From TH-plancto1 sp043777375 (GTDB lineage Bacteria > Planctomycetota > Planctomycetia > Planctomycetales > Planctomycetaceae), in NCBI GenBank assembly GCA_043777375.1, contig JAYWHX010000016.1:102516-166515 (forward strand): a DNA stretch of 64,000 bases, given 5' to 3'. The position numbers and the translations under genes were made by a program. Positions 17,155-26,280 of this stretch are shown piece after piece. Under the pieces are notes generated by a model. That model was not told where the DNA came from. It made no database searches and saw only the letters and a list, made by a program, of their open reading frames with translations. The number at the start of each line of letters is the position of its first letter. Position 1 is the stretch's first letter.

Positions 17155-17775
17155 TCACAACGCGAAGACTGCATCCACCGCGACGACCAACCCTGGGAAG
17201 GCGAGCGAGCTGATCGACTCGCCGGTTCCTCGTTTGACCACTGTGTCGATGGCCTCTTGGGACAGTGCCACGACCTCAATGGTCTTCGACTCCATGTCAA
17301 CTACCCAGACTTCACGCACCTCAGCTGTCCGGTAGTCGGCGAGCTTCGCCGCCAGTACGCCGGGTCGGTCAGAGGGGGAGATGATCTCGACGACCAGTTC
17401 CGGAGCCGGATCGAGAGGAGCCGGGTCGTGGGCGGGCGGATTGCAGTCCAGACGTTCGCGACTGATCAGGAGTACGTCCGGCTGTCGCACTTTGAGCGGT
17501 GCGGAGTTGATCAGGACATCGCAGGGGGCCATCAACGCTTGCCCGCGCTGGCTGGCAGCTGTGAATTCTCGCAATAGAACGTAGAGATTCCCCTGTGTCA
17601 GCTGATGCAACCGCGAGGGAGAGGTCATCGCTGGCGATCCATACTTTCTGTAGACCTTGTATCCATTCAGAATGTCGTAGCGCAACTTCTCCACTGGCGA
17701 GGCGAGATACTCCTCGTAAGTCATCTGGCGAGTAACGCCCGGTATGTGAGCGGGCGGAAGAGTGGTTGTGGACAT
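17155..17775 (-). CDS. Uma2 family (DUF820) PD-(D/E)XK nuclease-like protein, copy 1
   Basis: 206 residues starting MSTTTLPPAHIPGVTRQMTY. Uma2 proteins have a restriction-endonuclease-like fold and are massively expanded in cyanobacteria and planctomycetes; their substrate is not established. The catalytic set looks intact: VRQPDVLLI (Asp), LVVEIISPSD (Glu) and AAKLADYR (Lys), followed by EVWVVDMESKTIEV. It stands alone, with a hairpin between it and the upstream membrane protein gene. Two other Uma2 genes occur in the window (34133-34699 and 51960-52574). Confidence 0.85.
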   Translation of the reverse strand: MSTTTLPPAHIPGVTRQMTYEEYLASPVEKLRYDILNGYKVYRKYGSPAMTSPSRLHQLTQGNLYVLLREFTAASQRGQALMAPCDVLINSAPLKVRQPDVLLISRERLDCNPPAHDPAPLDPAPELVVEIISPSDRPGVLAAKLADYRTAEVREVWVVDMESKTIEVVALSQEAIDTVVKRGTGESISSLAFPGLVVAVDAVFAL

Positions 17776-17841
17776 GCAAGTAGTCTACACCCTCGTCGCA
17801 GAATTCGTCGGAATTCTGACGAGAATTCGGCAGAATTTCAG

Positions 17842-17869
17842 CCAGCAGAAGTCTGACGACTTCTGCTGG
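17842..17869. terminator. perfect 12-bp hairpin between two minus-strand genes
   Basis: CCAGCAGAAGTC - TGAC - GACTTCTGCTGG. It sits 9 bases past the stop of the GT39-like gene and upstream of the Uma2 start. A sister hairpin with the same GAAGTCT-ACGACTTC core is at 62473-62496. To its left (17800-17835) the motif GAATTC recurs three times at short intervals. Confidence 0.65.
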
Positions 17870-17878
17870 GGTGCGGCC

Positions 17879-19414
17879 TCAACACGCCCAAAGTCCGGCG
17901 CGAGTCCAGACGAGTACCGTGATCACCACGCCCCACAGAATAGTGCCCAGCATGATCCGCCGAGAGGCTGATCGCGGGTCGTTGCTCAGTGACAGAATTT
18001 GAACGAGTCCGTTGGCGGCCAAGGCGAGCCAGGGTATTAGGAGCGGCATCAGGAAGCGGTCTCCCGCAGCGATCGGGACATACCACGCCATCGTGACCCA
18101 CATGATGCCGGTCCAGAAGATCAGCACCAGCACCGGAAGTCCGGGCATGTGACACAGCCCCAACAGACCCAGGGCGAAGAGTGGGAGACCGAACAGCAAT
18201 CGCGCGTCGTCCCACGGTGCGGGGCCCAATGTTCGCAGGCCAATGAAGGCTTCCCACGCCAGACCTGTGGCCTCGCGCTGGATCAACTCGGTCGCCGAGT
18301 GCGTGGCGAGATAAGCCGATCTCGCCTCCGGTAGCGTCATCCGATCCGCCATTGCGTTCGGCGACTCGTACGTGTCGACCCACAGCAAGTATGAATTGAC
18401 GTTATAGGTCGGTGATCCAAACCGCATCTGATTGCGGACCAGCAGTGGAGACGCGGCGACGAGAAAGGCCAATATCAGAACGCAGGCCGACACGATCGTC
18501 GTCCGCCGGGTGCTGCCTGACCAGATCGCAATCACTCCGTAGGCCAGCACAGCTCCCACAAACAGCAGCAGCCCCGTCCCCTTCGTCAGGTAAGCCAAGC
18601 CGAGCAAGACTCCCAGCCACGCGGAACGCTGGGGAGTGAGAGTTGAGAATTGAGGAGAAGATGTCGAAGGAGCGAGAGCCGGGGTCAGCAGTGCCAGCCA
18701 CGCCAGTCCGGCGATCCCCGTCAACAGTGATTCACACACCAGCCGGGGCACGTGATACAGCCAGGCTCCGTTGGTTCCGATGAGGACCGCAAACACCCCA
18801 GCTGAGAGTGGCCCCATCCGTCGCCAGAGGATCGCGGTCGCCAGCCCCAGCATCAGTGTTGCGAGCAGGCACGAGAGACCCCGTCCAAACTCGACGGTCG
18901 GCTGAAGTGACTGCATCGCGATCAGGAGGGGGTGTCGGTTGGACTCCTCGAACCGACCACTCCACAAATCACTCCACAGCTCAGACAATCCACCTTGATC
19001 GTGGATCTCTAGAGCTGTGATGAGAAACGCTCCCTGATCGTCGTCGAACGGAGTGTCTTGATGCTGATAGACCCAGAGGGTGTTGGCTGCGAACAGCAGA
19101 CATCCCCACCAGACCAAGCCGCCGCCGACTCGCCGATCATTCGGTCCGGGAGTGACCTGGCCCGTACGATGCAGGAAGTCGACTAGTCGTGCCGCTGTCG
19201 CATGGATCGCAGAGTCGCGGGCTCCGCAGGCCACACCAAAGGCGACAACTCCAGCGAGGACCCCACAAGCCGACACGCCCCAGAGGAGCGGGGAATGGCT
19301 GGCAATAGTCAAACCCTGGCGAATCGTGACAGCTGCGCAGAGCCACGCCAATGTTCCCGATATCGTGAGGATCACGCGAACGAGACGCGAAGAAAATGTC
19401 GGAAAGCGGTCCAT
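17879..19414 (-). CDS. polytopic membrane protein, GT39/PMT-like glycosyltransferase
   Basis: 511 residues with about 10-11 hydrophobic helices. The first extracytoplasmic loop has DTPFDDDQGAFLITALEIHD, the acidic motif near the end of helix one that binds the lipid-phosphate sugar donor in dolichyl-phosphate-mannose mannosyltransferase-like (GT-C) enzymes, then NRHPLLIAMQS, where GT39 members carry a conserved His-Pro. Later segments (ARLLFGLPLFALGLLGL) are simple membrane helices. It probably transfers a sugar from a lipid carrier to an envelope acceptor. No partner genes adjoin it; family A and E repeats flank it. Confidence 0.7.
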   Translation of the reverse strand: MDRFPTFSSRLVRVILTISGTLAWLCAAVTIRQGLTIASHSPLLWGVSACGVLAGVVAFGVACGARDSAIHATAARLVDFLHRTGQVTPGPNDRRVGGGLVWWGCLLFAANTLWVYQHQDTPFDDDQGAFLITALEIHDQGGLSELWSDLWSGRFEESNRHPLLIAMQSLQPTVEFGRGLSCLLATLMLGLATAILWRRMGPLSAGVFAVLIGTNGAWLYHVPRLVCESLLTGIAGLAWLALLTPALAPSTSSPQFSTLTPQRSAWLGVLLGLAYLTKGTGLLLFVGAVLAYGVIAIWSGSTRRTTIVSACVLILAFLVAASPLLVRNQMRFGSPTYNVNSYLLWVDTYESPNAMADRMTLPEARSAYLATHSATELIQREATGLAWEAFIGLRTLGPAPWDDARLLFGLPLFALGLLGLCHMPGLPVLVLIFWTGIMWVTMAWYVPIAAGDRFLMPLLIPWLALAANGLVQILSLSNDPRSASRRIMLGTILWGVVITVLVWTRAGLWAC

Positions 19415-19423
19415 GAAACGGGC

Positions 19424-19485
19424 CGTGGGAGAGGCTTTTTGCCTGTCATCGATTGTGGTGATGACAGGCAGGAAGCCTATCCCAC
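19424..19485. repeat. inverted repeat, family A copy 2
   Basis: Arms 19424-19449 and 19461-19485 share the CGTGGGA...AGGCTT...GCCTGTC core with copy 1 and copy 3 but are more diverged. It lies upstream of the GT39-like gene. Confidence 0.8.
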
Positions 19486-19565
19486 AGACAGAGTCGTCCT
19501 TGGGCGGAGCGTCAGACAGGCACCCCGAGAGGACGGGCTAATGCGCCCGCCCCACACGCTTGCGG

Positions 19566-21140
19566 CTAGCCGACCACTTGCTCATCGGTCTCGGGCACGG
19601 CGTCGCTGTTGGGATCGAACCACTCGTCCTTGAAGACGATGCGTTTCTTCTTTTCCATGGCCAAATTGGCGGTCAGGGCCATGATGGCGTCGGCCATCGC
19701 CACGGTGCCGGGGCAACGCAGCCCGCCTTCGCTGGCCGGGAGCATTTGTCCGTCCTTGTAGTAGGTCGGACCGTAATTGCGGATCGCGTAGGCGAAGTGC
19801 TCCATCTCCTCGGTGTATCCGCGGCTGATGTTCGTGGCCCAGTCGCTACCGCCACCGGACGCCTTCGCGGGACCGGAGTTCGTTTCATAAGCACTCAGGA
19901 CTGGACCACCCGAGACCGCGCTGTTGACGACCCACAGACGTTGATCCGGCCCGCCGCCATCGCTGCCCTTGCCCTCTTCCTTATAGAGCATGGCTTCCTT
20001 CTCGGTCTTGACGATCATCGTGCCCCGGCTGCCGAACACTGTCTCCCCGTAGGGTTCGAACTTGTTGGTACTGATCGACGAGTACGTGACGATCGCCAAG
20101 TCTTCCGGGGCCTCCTTGTAATTCCGACCGGGGAACTCGTAGGTCACATAGACGTGGTCGTTGATCTGGCGGTCATCTTTCTGCTTGTCGAGTGAGCCGA
20201 CTCCTGGCACCCCATAGAAGTTCTTACCCCCGAAGCCCTGCACGGCGAGCGGGTGAACTTTACCCAGGAAGATGCTGCATGCATCCATTTGGTGGCTGCC
20301 CAGTTCCGCCATCAAGCCACCGCCAGTCTTGTTGTACAACTTCCAGTCGATTAGCTGTTCGGGCGAGATGTAGCCGAACTCTTTCAAGTCGACTTTCGCG
20401 AGCCCTTCAATGTCGGCCTTGGACTTGGCTTCGCTCGACTTCCGCCACTGGTCGGAGTTGGGGAAGCTGTTGTTGCGGTGCCATTGGGCGCGGATGTGTT
20501 TGATGTCTCCCAGCAATCCAGAGCGGACCAAGTTCGCCGCGTTGTCATAGAGGACGCTGTAGTGCCGTTGGTGTCCGACGGTCAGGACCAGGTTCTTATC
20601 GCGGGCCAGCCGGATTAGTTCCTTGCACTCGGTAATCGTGCGGGCCATCAGCTTTTCGCTGAGGACGTGCAAACCCGCTTCCAAGCACGCTTTGGCCACT
20701 GGGGCATGCTGGCTCAACGGGACAGCAATGATGACAGCTTCCAGTCCGAGTTCATCCTTAGCCGCAAGCAGAGCCTTGTGGGAATCGTACAGTTTGACTT
20801 TCCCGGCTCCGGCAGCTCCCAGCTTTCGGACCAACCCGATCCGGTCGTCGTTGCCATCGCCTTCGAGAGCTCGCAGGCGATTCGACGGTCGCAGGTCGGC
20901 GACAGCGACGACCTCCATGTAGGACATCGGATGTTGGGAGATCAGGATGTTCCCCTCGTCTCCCGTTCCGATGAAGGCCACCTTAATTGGGGCCCCCTTC
21001 AGCTCTTGATAGCCGAAGTACATCGCCCCTAGGCCGGTGGCACCAGCTGCGGCCCCTTTCAACAGGTCGCGGCGGGTCACCCCGACGGCCTCGGAAAAAC
21101 TCTGCTTGCCCAATTTCTGTTGTTCGGGGGTCAGGTTCAT
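19566..21140 (-). CDS. Gfo/Idh/MocA family oxidoreductase with Tat signal
   Basis: 524 residues. A twin-arginine motif VTRRDLLKGAAAGATGLGAM begins near residue 21, so the folded, cofactor-loaded protein should be exported. The NAD(P)-binding Rossmann domain starts at about 52 (KVAFIGTGDEGNIL), followed by VLSEKLMARTITECKELIR (about 165), the conserved EK segment of the catalytic site, and the C-terminal beta-sheet domain. Secreted members of this family are greatly expanded in planctomycetes and are thought to act on sugars or sugar derivatives; substrate unknown. It stands alone; no sugar-uptake genes adjoin. Confidence 0.88.
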   Translation of the reverse strand: MNLTPEQQKLGKQSFSEAVGVTRRDLLKGAAAGATGLGAMYFGYQELKGAPIKVAFIGTGDEGNILISQHPMSYMEVVAVADLRPSNRLRALEGDGNDDRIGLVRKLGAAGAGKVKLYDSHKALLAAKDELGLEAVIIAVPLSQHAPVAKACLEAGLHVLSEKLMARTITECKELIRLARDKNLVLTVGHQRHYSVLYDNAANLVRSGLLGDIKHIRAQWHRNNSFPNSDQWRKSSEAKSKADIEGLAKVDLKEFGYISPEQLIDWKLYNKTGGGLMAELGSHQMDACSIFLGKVHPLAVQGFGGKNFYGVPGVGSLDKQKDDRQINDHVYVTYEFPGRNYKEAPEDLAIVTYSSISTNKFEPYGETVFGSRGTMIVKTEKEAMLYKEEGKGSDGGGPDQRLWVVNSAVSGGPVLSAYETNSGPAKASGGGSDWATNISRGYTEEMEHFAYAIRNYGPTYYKDGQMLPASEGGLRCPGTVAMADAIMALTANLAMEKKKRIVFKDEWFDPNSDAVPETDEQVVG

Positions 21141-21949
21141 GGCGATCTTTCCGGAAACTCAAAAGACACGGACCGTGCATCCAATGAGGGGAGACGGTGA
21201 CGGCTCACAATGTTCAAGCCTGTGGATTGTAGATGGTCCTTCTCATTTTGCAGCCACAAGGTGATCGCTTTCAAGGCTCGTGGCACTCTCCCGACAAAGT
21301 TCCCTCCGAATCCCAAAAATGCGGAGAACGCGACCGACCCGAAAAGCCAGCACAACCTCACGGGTGTACGGTCCCAGCTCTGAGGAATTTGCGCATCGGC
21401 TCGAAGGACTCCGGCGAGAGATGCCGATGGAATCAAAATGAGCCTCTTGTTGCATCAGCAGTTGCTGATTCGACAGGGAGGCGTGGGCGAATAACTGGCG
21501 ATCTTGGGAAGATTGAAACGGAAGTAGGGTTCCGGCCCTCTTCGTTCCTCGATCTGGTTCGCCGAGCGGATTTCCTGATTGAGTGCGGTTGCGGTTCCAA
21601 GTACCATGACCGGTTCCAGTTGCGAAGGGGATTCACCCAGTCACAGCTGGCATGAGGAAGGACTCCTCGCCCGTGTGTCACTGGAGATTGAACTCCAGTC
21701 GAGTCGCCCCGAGCGACTTGTAAGTGAGTGTCATCACGAACTGAGCTGCAGGTACGACTGGAAGTCCAAGTCTCAATCAAGGGTATGACGCCCTGTTCCC
21801 CACCACGATGGTTCATGCGGTGTCCGATCCTTGAGGATTGCGGCACCGAAATTCCGGCGAAGCGGTGTGTGACCGTGCCGCTGATCCTGCAGGACGATTC
21901 GCGCGTGTTCCGTCGCGGACGACCAAGGTTCAACGAGGGAGAGTGTTCG
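21141..21949. other. 800-base intergenic stretch, no gene supported
   Basis: Lies between the divergent oxidoreductase and SDR genes. The open frames on both strands are Arg/Ser-rich shadows without ribosome sites. It must contain promoters for both genes, but I see no convincing -10/-35 pair, RNA gene or long repeat. Confidence 0.45.
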
Positions 21950-23098
21950 ATGGGGTATCTGCTGCTGACTGGCGCGACCGGTTTACTCGGGCGTTATCTG
22001 ATGCGGGATCTGATGGAAAAGGGCGTCAAGCTTGCCGTCCTCGTCCGTCCCAGCCGTCGTAAATCTCCTGAACTCCGCATCGAAGCCGCCATGCGCAGCT
22101 GGGAAGAGCGGCTGGGTCGCAAGCTGCCGCGCCCGGTTGTGCTAGCAGGCGACATCTCGTTGCCAGACTTTGGGCTGAACCCCGCTCAGATTAAGTGGGC
22201 GGCCCAGAACTGCACGGGGATGCTGCACAACGCAGCCAGCCTGTCGTTCGTGACGACCGGTCGTGATGCCGAGCCGTGGAAGTCGAACGTGGGCGGCACC
22301 CAAAACGCCATCGAGTTCTGCCGCCAAGCTGGCATTCGCAAGTTCTTCCATGTGTCGACAGCCTACGTCGCCGGAAAGCGTCTGGGACGGGCCTATGAGA
22401 ACGAACTGAACGTCGGGCAGGAATTCGGCAACTGCTACGAAGAGAGCAAAGTCGAAGCTGAGCAATTGGTCCACGACGCCAAGGATTTTGACTCGGTGAC
22501 GTTCTTCCGTCCGGGGATCATCATCGGGGATAGCGTCACTGGCATGACGACGACCTTTCATAATTTCTACGTGGCAGTGAACCTGGCCAAGTCGTTATCG
22601 GATCACAAGACCGTGAAGGACGAAACCGGGTTGGCCGTGGCCAATCAAGTCCATTTCAACATGAACGGCAACGAGCGGAAGCACCTGGTTCCCGTCGACT
22701 GGGTCTCGGCTGTGATGTCTCACATCGTGCATGAGAAGCAACATCACGGGAAGACTTACCACCTGACTCCGCGTGTCCCGATCACGATGCGGTTGATCCG
22801 TGACGTACTGGAAGCCGAGGTCGGGTTCTACGGTGTCGAGTTCTACGGCGCGGGTGATCGTCGAACCGACTCTTCCGAAAACGAAGACATGTTCTTTCAG
22901 CACATGGAAGTCTACAACTCCTACTGGCGCGAAGATCCCCAGTTCGACACGACTAACACCCAGCTGGCCGCCCCTCACTTACCTTGCCCGATGGTCGATC
23001 GCACGATGCTGCGGCATCTGACTCGCGTGGCCATCGAGAACCGCTTCAGCTGGAAAGATCCCGTCGTCGATTCGATGCCGACGGCGGCGAGTGTGTGA
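21950..23098 (+). CDS. extended short-chain dehydrogenase/reductase (NAD-binding 4 type)
   Basis: 382 residues from ATG 21950, preceded by GAGGGAGAG; the longer frame from 21728 has no conservation. The Rossmann nucleotide site is LLLTGATGLLGRYL (about 4-17). The catalytic pair appears as CYEESKVEAE (about 163), and HVSTAYVAGKR (about 138) supplies the Ser/Thr of the triad. The region around FFRPGIIIGDS is typical of fatty-acyl-CoA or thioester reductase-like extended SDRs (Male sterility/NAD_binding_4). Likely NAD(P)H-dependent reduction or epimerisation of a lipid or sugar substrate. Ends at a strong terminator. Confidence 0.82.
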   Translation: MGYLLLTGATGLLGRYLMRDLMEKGVKLAVLVRPSRRKSPELRIEAAMRSWEERLGRKLPRPVVLAGDISLPDFGLNPAQIKWAAQNCTGMLHNAASLSFVTTGRDAEPWKSNVGGTQNAIEFCRQAGIRKFFHVSTAYVAGKRLGRAYENELNVGQEFGNCYEESKVEAEQLVHDAKDFDSVTFFRPGIIIGDSVTGMTTTFHNFYVAVNLAKSLSDHKTVKDETGLAVANQVHFNMNGNERKHLVPVDWVSAVMSHIVHEKQHHGKTYHLTPRVPITMRLIRDVLEAEVGFYGVEFYGAGDRRTDSSENEDMFFQHMEVYNSYWREDPQFDTTNTQLAAPHLPCPMVDRTMLRHLTRVAIENRFSWKDPVVDSMPTAASV

Positions 23099-23126
23099 TA
23101 GACTCCCGTACATGTGACTTGCCACG

Positions 23127-23157
23127 AGCCCAGCGGTGACCACCGCTGGGCTTTTTT
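23127..23157 (+). terminator. rho-independent terminator after the SDR gene
   Basis: AGCCCAGCGGTG - AC - CACCGCTGGGCT, a perfect 12-bp stem, followed by a run of T. It lies 28 bases past the SDR stop and 27 bases before the next start. Confidence 0.9.
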
Positions 23158-23183
23158 CATGGACCGACGCCCCGGAGTGTGCG

Positions 23184-24263
23184 ATGGCCGACAAGCCGAA
23201 TGTCATCGGACGCGGTTCCGGGCTGCGGCCACCGAATCGGTTCGACAAGATTCATACGGAGTTGGATCTGGAGCAGGTCGAGCATGACGAGGAGTACCTC
23301 GCCACCCTGGCGAAAGTCCCCACGAGCTACCTGCCCGATGACTCGCGCTCGATCATCTCCGAAAACGACAGTCCCGACCTGTTCTTCCGCTACAGCCTGA
23401 ACCCCTATCGCGGTTGCCTGCACGGGTGCAGCTACTGCTACGCTCGACCCACACACGAGTATCTGGGCCTCAACGCCGGGATCGATTTTGAGACGAAGCT
23501 GTTTTACAAGCCGCAGGCAGCTGCCCTGTTTCGCGATTGGCTGAACCGCGACAAGTATGCCCCCGGTCCGATCATGGTCTCGGGAGTGACCGACTGTTAC
23601 CAACCCGGCGAGCGCGATTACCGACTGACGCGGGCGTGCCTTGAAGTGGCCTTGGAAGCCCGCCAGCCGATGTCGATCGTGACCAAGAACGCCCTCGTGC
23701 TACGCGATCTCGACCTGCTACAGGAGATGGCTCGGCACCGGATCATCTCGGTCGCGATCAGCGTGACAACCCTCGATCCCGCTTTGACACGAGTTCTGGA
23801 ACCACGCAGCAGCGCTCCCGAGGCGCGGCTGAGAGCGATTCGAACGCTCAGCGAACACGGCATCCCGACACGGGCGATGCTCTCTCCGATCATCCCGGGA
23901 CTGACTGATCATGAGCTCCCTCAATTGATCACAGCTGTTGCCGAGGCGGGTGTCGAAAGCGCCGGGCTGATCCTGCTGCGGCTGCCGCTGACTGTGCAGC
24001 CCGTGTTCCTCGACTGGCTGGAAACGCACGCCCCGGAGAAACGAGAGAAGATCGAATCACTGATCCGCGCGACCCGCGATGGCAAACTGAACCACGCCGA
24101 GTTCGGTCAACGGTTCCGAGGCACCGGAGCCATCGCCGATCAAATCCAGCAAACCTTCCGGGTCTTTGCCAAGAAGTACAAACTCGACGGGCCAGGCACG
24201 CCGCTCGAATACAGCCAATTCAAACCTCCGAAACCAAAGTCCGGACAACTCCGACTGTTCTAA
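23184..24263 (+). CDS. PA0069/Rv2578c-type radical SAM protein
   Basis: 359 residues from ATG 23184 with GGAG nine bases upstream; the frame from 23136 runs back into the terminator. The iron-sulfur cysteines are GCLHGCSYCYARP (Cys 78, 82, 85). The N-terminal lead (NVIGRGSGLRPPNRFD) and SLNPYRGC belong to the PA0069 group, relatives of spore photoproduct lyase (SplB). Members bind one 4Fe-4S cluster and generate a 5'-deoxyadenosyl radical; the target is unproven, with DNA repair a common guess. It ends in LRLF and is followed by a short hairpin. Confidence 0.88.
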   Translation: MADKPNVIGRGSGLRPPNRFDKIHTELDLEQVEHDEEYLATLAKVPTSYLPDDSRSIISENDSPDLFFRYSLNPYRGCLHGCSYCYARPTHEYLGLNAGIDFETKLFYKPQAAALFRDWLNRDKYAPGPIMVSGVTDCYQPGERDYRLTRACLEVALEARQPMSIVTKNALVLRDLDLLQEMARHRIISVAISVTTLDPALTRVLEPRSSAPEARLRAIRTLSEHGIPTRAMLSPIIPGLTDHELPQLITAVAEAGVESAGLILLRLPLTVQPVFLDWLETHAPEKREKIESLIRATRDGKLNHAEFGQRFRGTGAIADQIQQTFRVFAKKYKLDGPGTPLEYSQFKPPKPKSGQLRLF

Positions 24264-24275
24264 GGCAATCACCCC

Positions 24276-24303
24276 GGCGAGCGTCCGGAGGGAGCCGCTC
24301 GCC
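24276..24303 (+). terminator. terminator-like hairpin after the radical SAM gene
   Basis: GGCGAGCG - 12 bases - CGCTCGCC, perfect 8-bp arms, 13 bases after the stop. No T-run. Related in sequence to the dispersed CCGGACGCTCGCC repeat. Confidence 0.5.
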
Positions 24304-24366
24304 ATGCGGGAATTGTCGTCCTACAATGCGTCTCGACGCAGCCGTTGACTGGACCGTGAGGTGAGC

Positions 24367-24708
24367 ATGACTAGTCTGCCTATCGCGGTCTGGGAACGCA
24401 CTCCCTACTGGTTTCCGGAGTTGCAACGTCAGTTGCAGCCTCTCGGGACAAGGGTCATGGACTGCCGCGTCGAGCGCGACATCGTGAATCGCGTCGCCGC
24501 AGGAGCAGTGCAGTTGGTGATTGCCCTCCCTCGCGGAGAGCGGTTGCCGTTGCGATCCGTGCAACGGTGGGTCGCGAGCGGACTGCATGTCCATGTGGTG
24601 CTGGCGACGACCGAAGAATCGCTGCGATGGTTTCTCTATGAGATGGGAGTGACCAGTGTCTTCGATTTCGAGGCAGCGCGGGCGTCGCTAGTGAAGGCGT
24701 GCCGGTGA
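24367..24708 (+). CDS. unknown small protein
   Basis: 113 residues from ATG 24367, with GAGG just upstream; a GTG at 24361 is in frame but overlaps that ribosome site. The order of hydrophobic strands (LPIAVWE, VQLVIALP, VHVVLATT, GVTSVFDF) and helices resembles a receiver-like or Rossmann-type alpha/beta fold, without the phosphoacceptor Asp set. No membrane helix or signal peptide. I do not recognise a family. Confidence 0.6.
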   Translation: MTSLPIAVWERTPYWFPELQRQLQPLGTRVMDCRVERDIVNRVAAGAVQLVIALPRGERLPLRSVQRWVASGLHVHVVLATTEESLRWFLYEMGVTSVFDFEAARASLVKACR

Positions 24709-24717
24709 CTGATGAGA

Positions 24718-24796
24718 CAGTGGGGCAGACATTCCTGTCTGCCTCTTTTCTCAAGAGCTAGGCCCAGCAGGCAGGCAGGAATGTCTACCCCACTGG
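24718..24796. repeat. 26-bp inverted repeat, family B copy 2
   Basis: Arms 24718-24743 and 24770-24796 (core TGGGGCAGACATTCCTG / CAGGAATGTCTACCCCA) surround about 26 bases. Relatives are at 10060-10085 (one arm) and 47083-47138 (rearranged pair). Lies between the unknown small gene and mrp. Confidence 0.85.
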
Positions 24797-24822
24797 GGAC
24801 AAGAACAACAAGGGCGAACTTG

Positions 24823-25884
24823 ATGCTGACTGAACAGAGCGTACGGGGTGCCGTTTCCAGTGTGCGCGATCCCGAGATTGGTCGGTCGCTGGGCGACCTC
24901 AACATGATCCGCACCGTGCAGGTCAGCGGCACCACGGCTCGTATCGGTATTGAGCTACCTACGCCTAACTATCCCGATCGCGAGCGGATCACAGCTGCTG
25001 TGAAGTCCGCGCTGACATCGCAGGGTGCGACGACAGTCGAGGTCGATTACACATGGGTCGTAAAGGGCAAGGGGACCGGTGGGGCGATTGGCCTGAACGT
25101 CAAGAACGTGATCGCGGTCGGCAGCGGTAAGGGCGGCGTTGGCAAGTCGACTGTGGCTGCGGCACTGGCGTTGGGGCTGAAGCACTTCGGAGCGAAGGTC
25201 GGGTTGATGGATGCCGACGTGTACGGTCCGAGCATCCCACACCTCGTCGGGGCCAAGGGGACACCGGTCGTTAAGCAGATTCCGATGGACGATGGCCGCG
25301 TCATGGAGCGGATCGTTCCGATCGATGTCGACGGGATGCCGACGATCTCGATGGGCTTCATGGTCAAGGCCGATCAAGCGGTGATCTGGCGTGGCCCGAT
25401 GCTGCACAAGGCGCTGTCACAGTTCCTCCAGCAGACCGACTGGGGCACGCTCGATTACCTGATCATCGACATGCCGCCGGGCACGGGGGACGTGGCGCTG
25501 ACCCTGTCGCAGATGGTCGGGTTGGCCGGAGCGGTCGTGGTCTGCACGCCGCAACAGGTTGCACTGCTCGACGCCGTCAAAGCCGTCTCGATGTTCCGTA
25601 CGGTGAAGATCCCGATCCTCGGTATGGTCGAGAACATGTCCGGCGAGATCTTCGGTCGCGGCGGAGCGAAGGCCAAAGCTGCCGAACTCGGGCTGCCGTT
25701 CTTGGGCGAAGTCCCCGCGAACGCGCTCATTCGCGAGCAGGGGGACGCGGGCCAGATGGCCGCTCTCTTCTCCGAGGAGAACGCCTCGCGAACGGCGTTA
25801 CTCCATGTCTGCCAACGCATCGCCATCGAGGTCGCCAAGTCGCTACTGGAAACCCCGAGCCTGCCCACGCTGGAGATTTTGTAG
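24823..25884 (+). CDS. Mrp/NBP35-type ATPase, iron-sulfur cluster carrier
   Basis: 353 residues from ATG 24823 (MLTEQSVRGAVSSVRDPEI); longer frames upstream run through the family B repeat. The first 75 residues are a MIP18-like domain, joined to a ParA/MinD-type P-loop ATPase: deviant Walker A VGSGKGGVGKST (about 98-109), LMDADVYGPSIP (about 128), DYLIIDMPPGTGD (about 212). Mrp/ApbC proteins bind and pass 4Fe-4S clusters to target enzymes. The window also holds radical SAM proteins and complex I subunits that need such clusters. The C-terminal CxxC of some family members is not seen. In a monocistronic setting. Confidence 0.9.
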   Translation: MLTEQSVRGAVSSVRDPEIGRSLGDLNMIRTVQVSGTTARIGIELPTPNYPDRERITAAVKSALTSQGATTVEVDYTWVVKGKGTGGAIGLNVKNVIAVGSGKGGVGKSTVAAALALGLKHFGAKVGLMDADVYGPSIPHLVGAKGTPVVKQIPMDDGRVMERIVPIDVDGMPTISMGFMVKADQAVIWRGPMLHKALSQFLQQTDWGTLDYLIIDMPPGTGDVALTLSQMVGLAGAVVVCTPQQVALLDAVKAVSMFRTVKIPILGMVENMSGEIFGRGGAKAKAAELGLPFLGEVPANALIREQGDAGQMAALFSEENASRTALLHVCQRIAIEVAKSLLETPSLPTLEIL

Positions 25885-26040
25885 TCGTGGGCGGGCAGAT
25901 TGGCCCGTCCTCACTCTGCATGACCTGCCAGTCGTATCTGGCCGGAGCTGGGCATCGATGGTTTACCGCATTTCGACGGATATGCCGGTTTCGTCGTGTA
26001 CCGATTCGTGGTAGATTAATCCGGTCACAGGAGGCAACCC

Positions 26041-26280
26041 ATGAGCCAATCACCTCGGCAATTGTTGACCGAAGCTCTCGATATGACGTCGGCGGATCGG
26101 GGGCGGCTGGCAGCACTCTTGATTGAGAGTCTGGAGTCTGATGCAGATGGCGGTGCCGATGAGGCATGGTCAGACGAGATCAGTCAGCGTCTGCAAGACA
26201 TCGATGCAGGCCGCGTGCGGATGATTCCCTGGACTGAGGTTCGCAAGAGACTTCGAGGGCAGAATGCCCCCGCAGGTTGA
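26041..26280 (+). CDS. antitoxin, addiction module protein
   Basis: 79 residues from ATG 26041 with a strong CAGGAGGCAA ribosome site. It matches the short acidic addiction-module family (TIGR02574 type): LTEALDMTSADRGRLAALLI, then SLESDADGGADEAWSDEI and a basic end. Such proteins block a partner RelE/ParE toxin and repress their own promoter. The toxin gene overlaps its last 17 bases, so both are co-translated; the stronger ribosome site on the antitoxin fits the need for antitoxin excess. Confidence 0.88.
   Translation: MSQSPRQLLTEALDMTSADRGRLAALLIESLESDADGGADEAWSDEISQRLQDIDAGRVRMIPWTEVRKRLRGQNAPAG

Noticed and set aside
21433..21933. 166-residue minus-strand frame in the spacer before the SDR gene
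   Set aside because: Arg/Ser-rich, no ribosome site, no recognisable domain.
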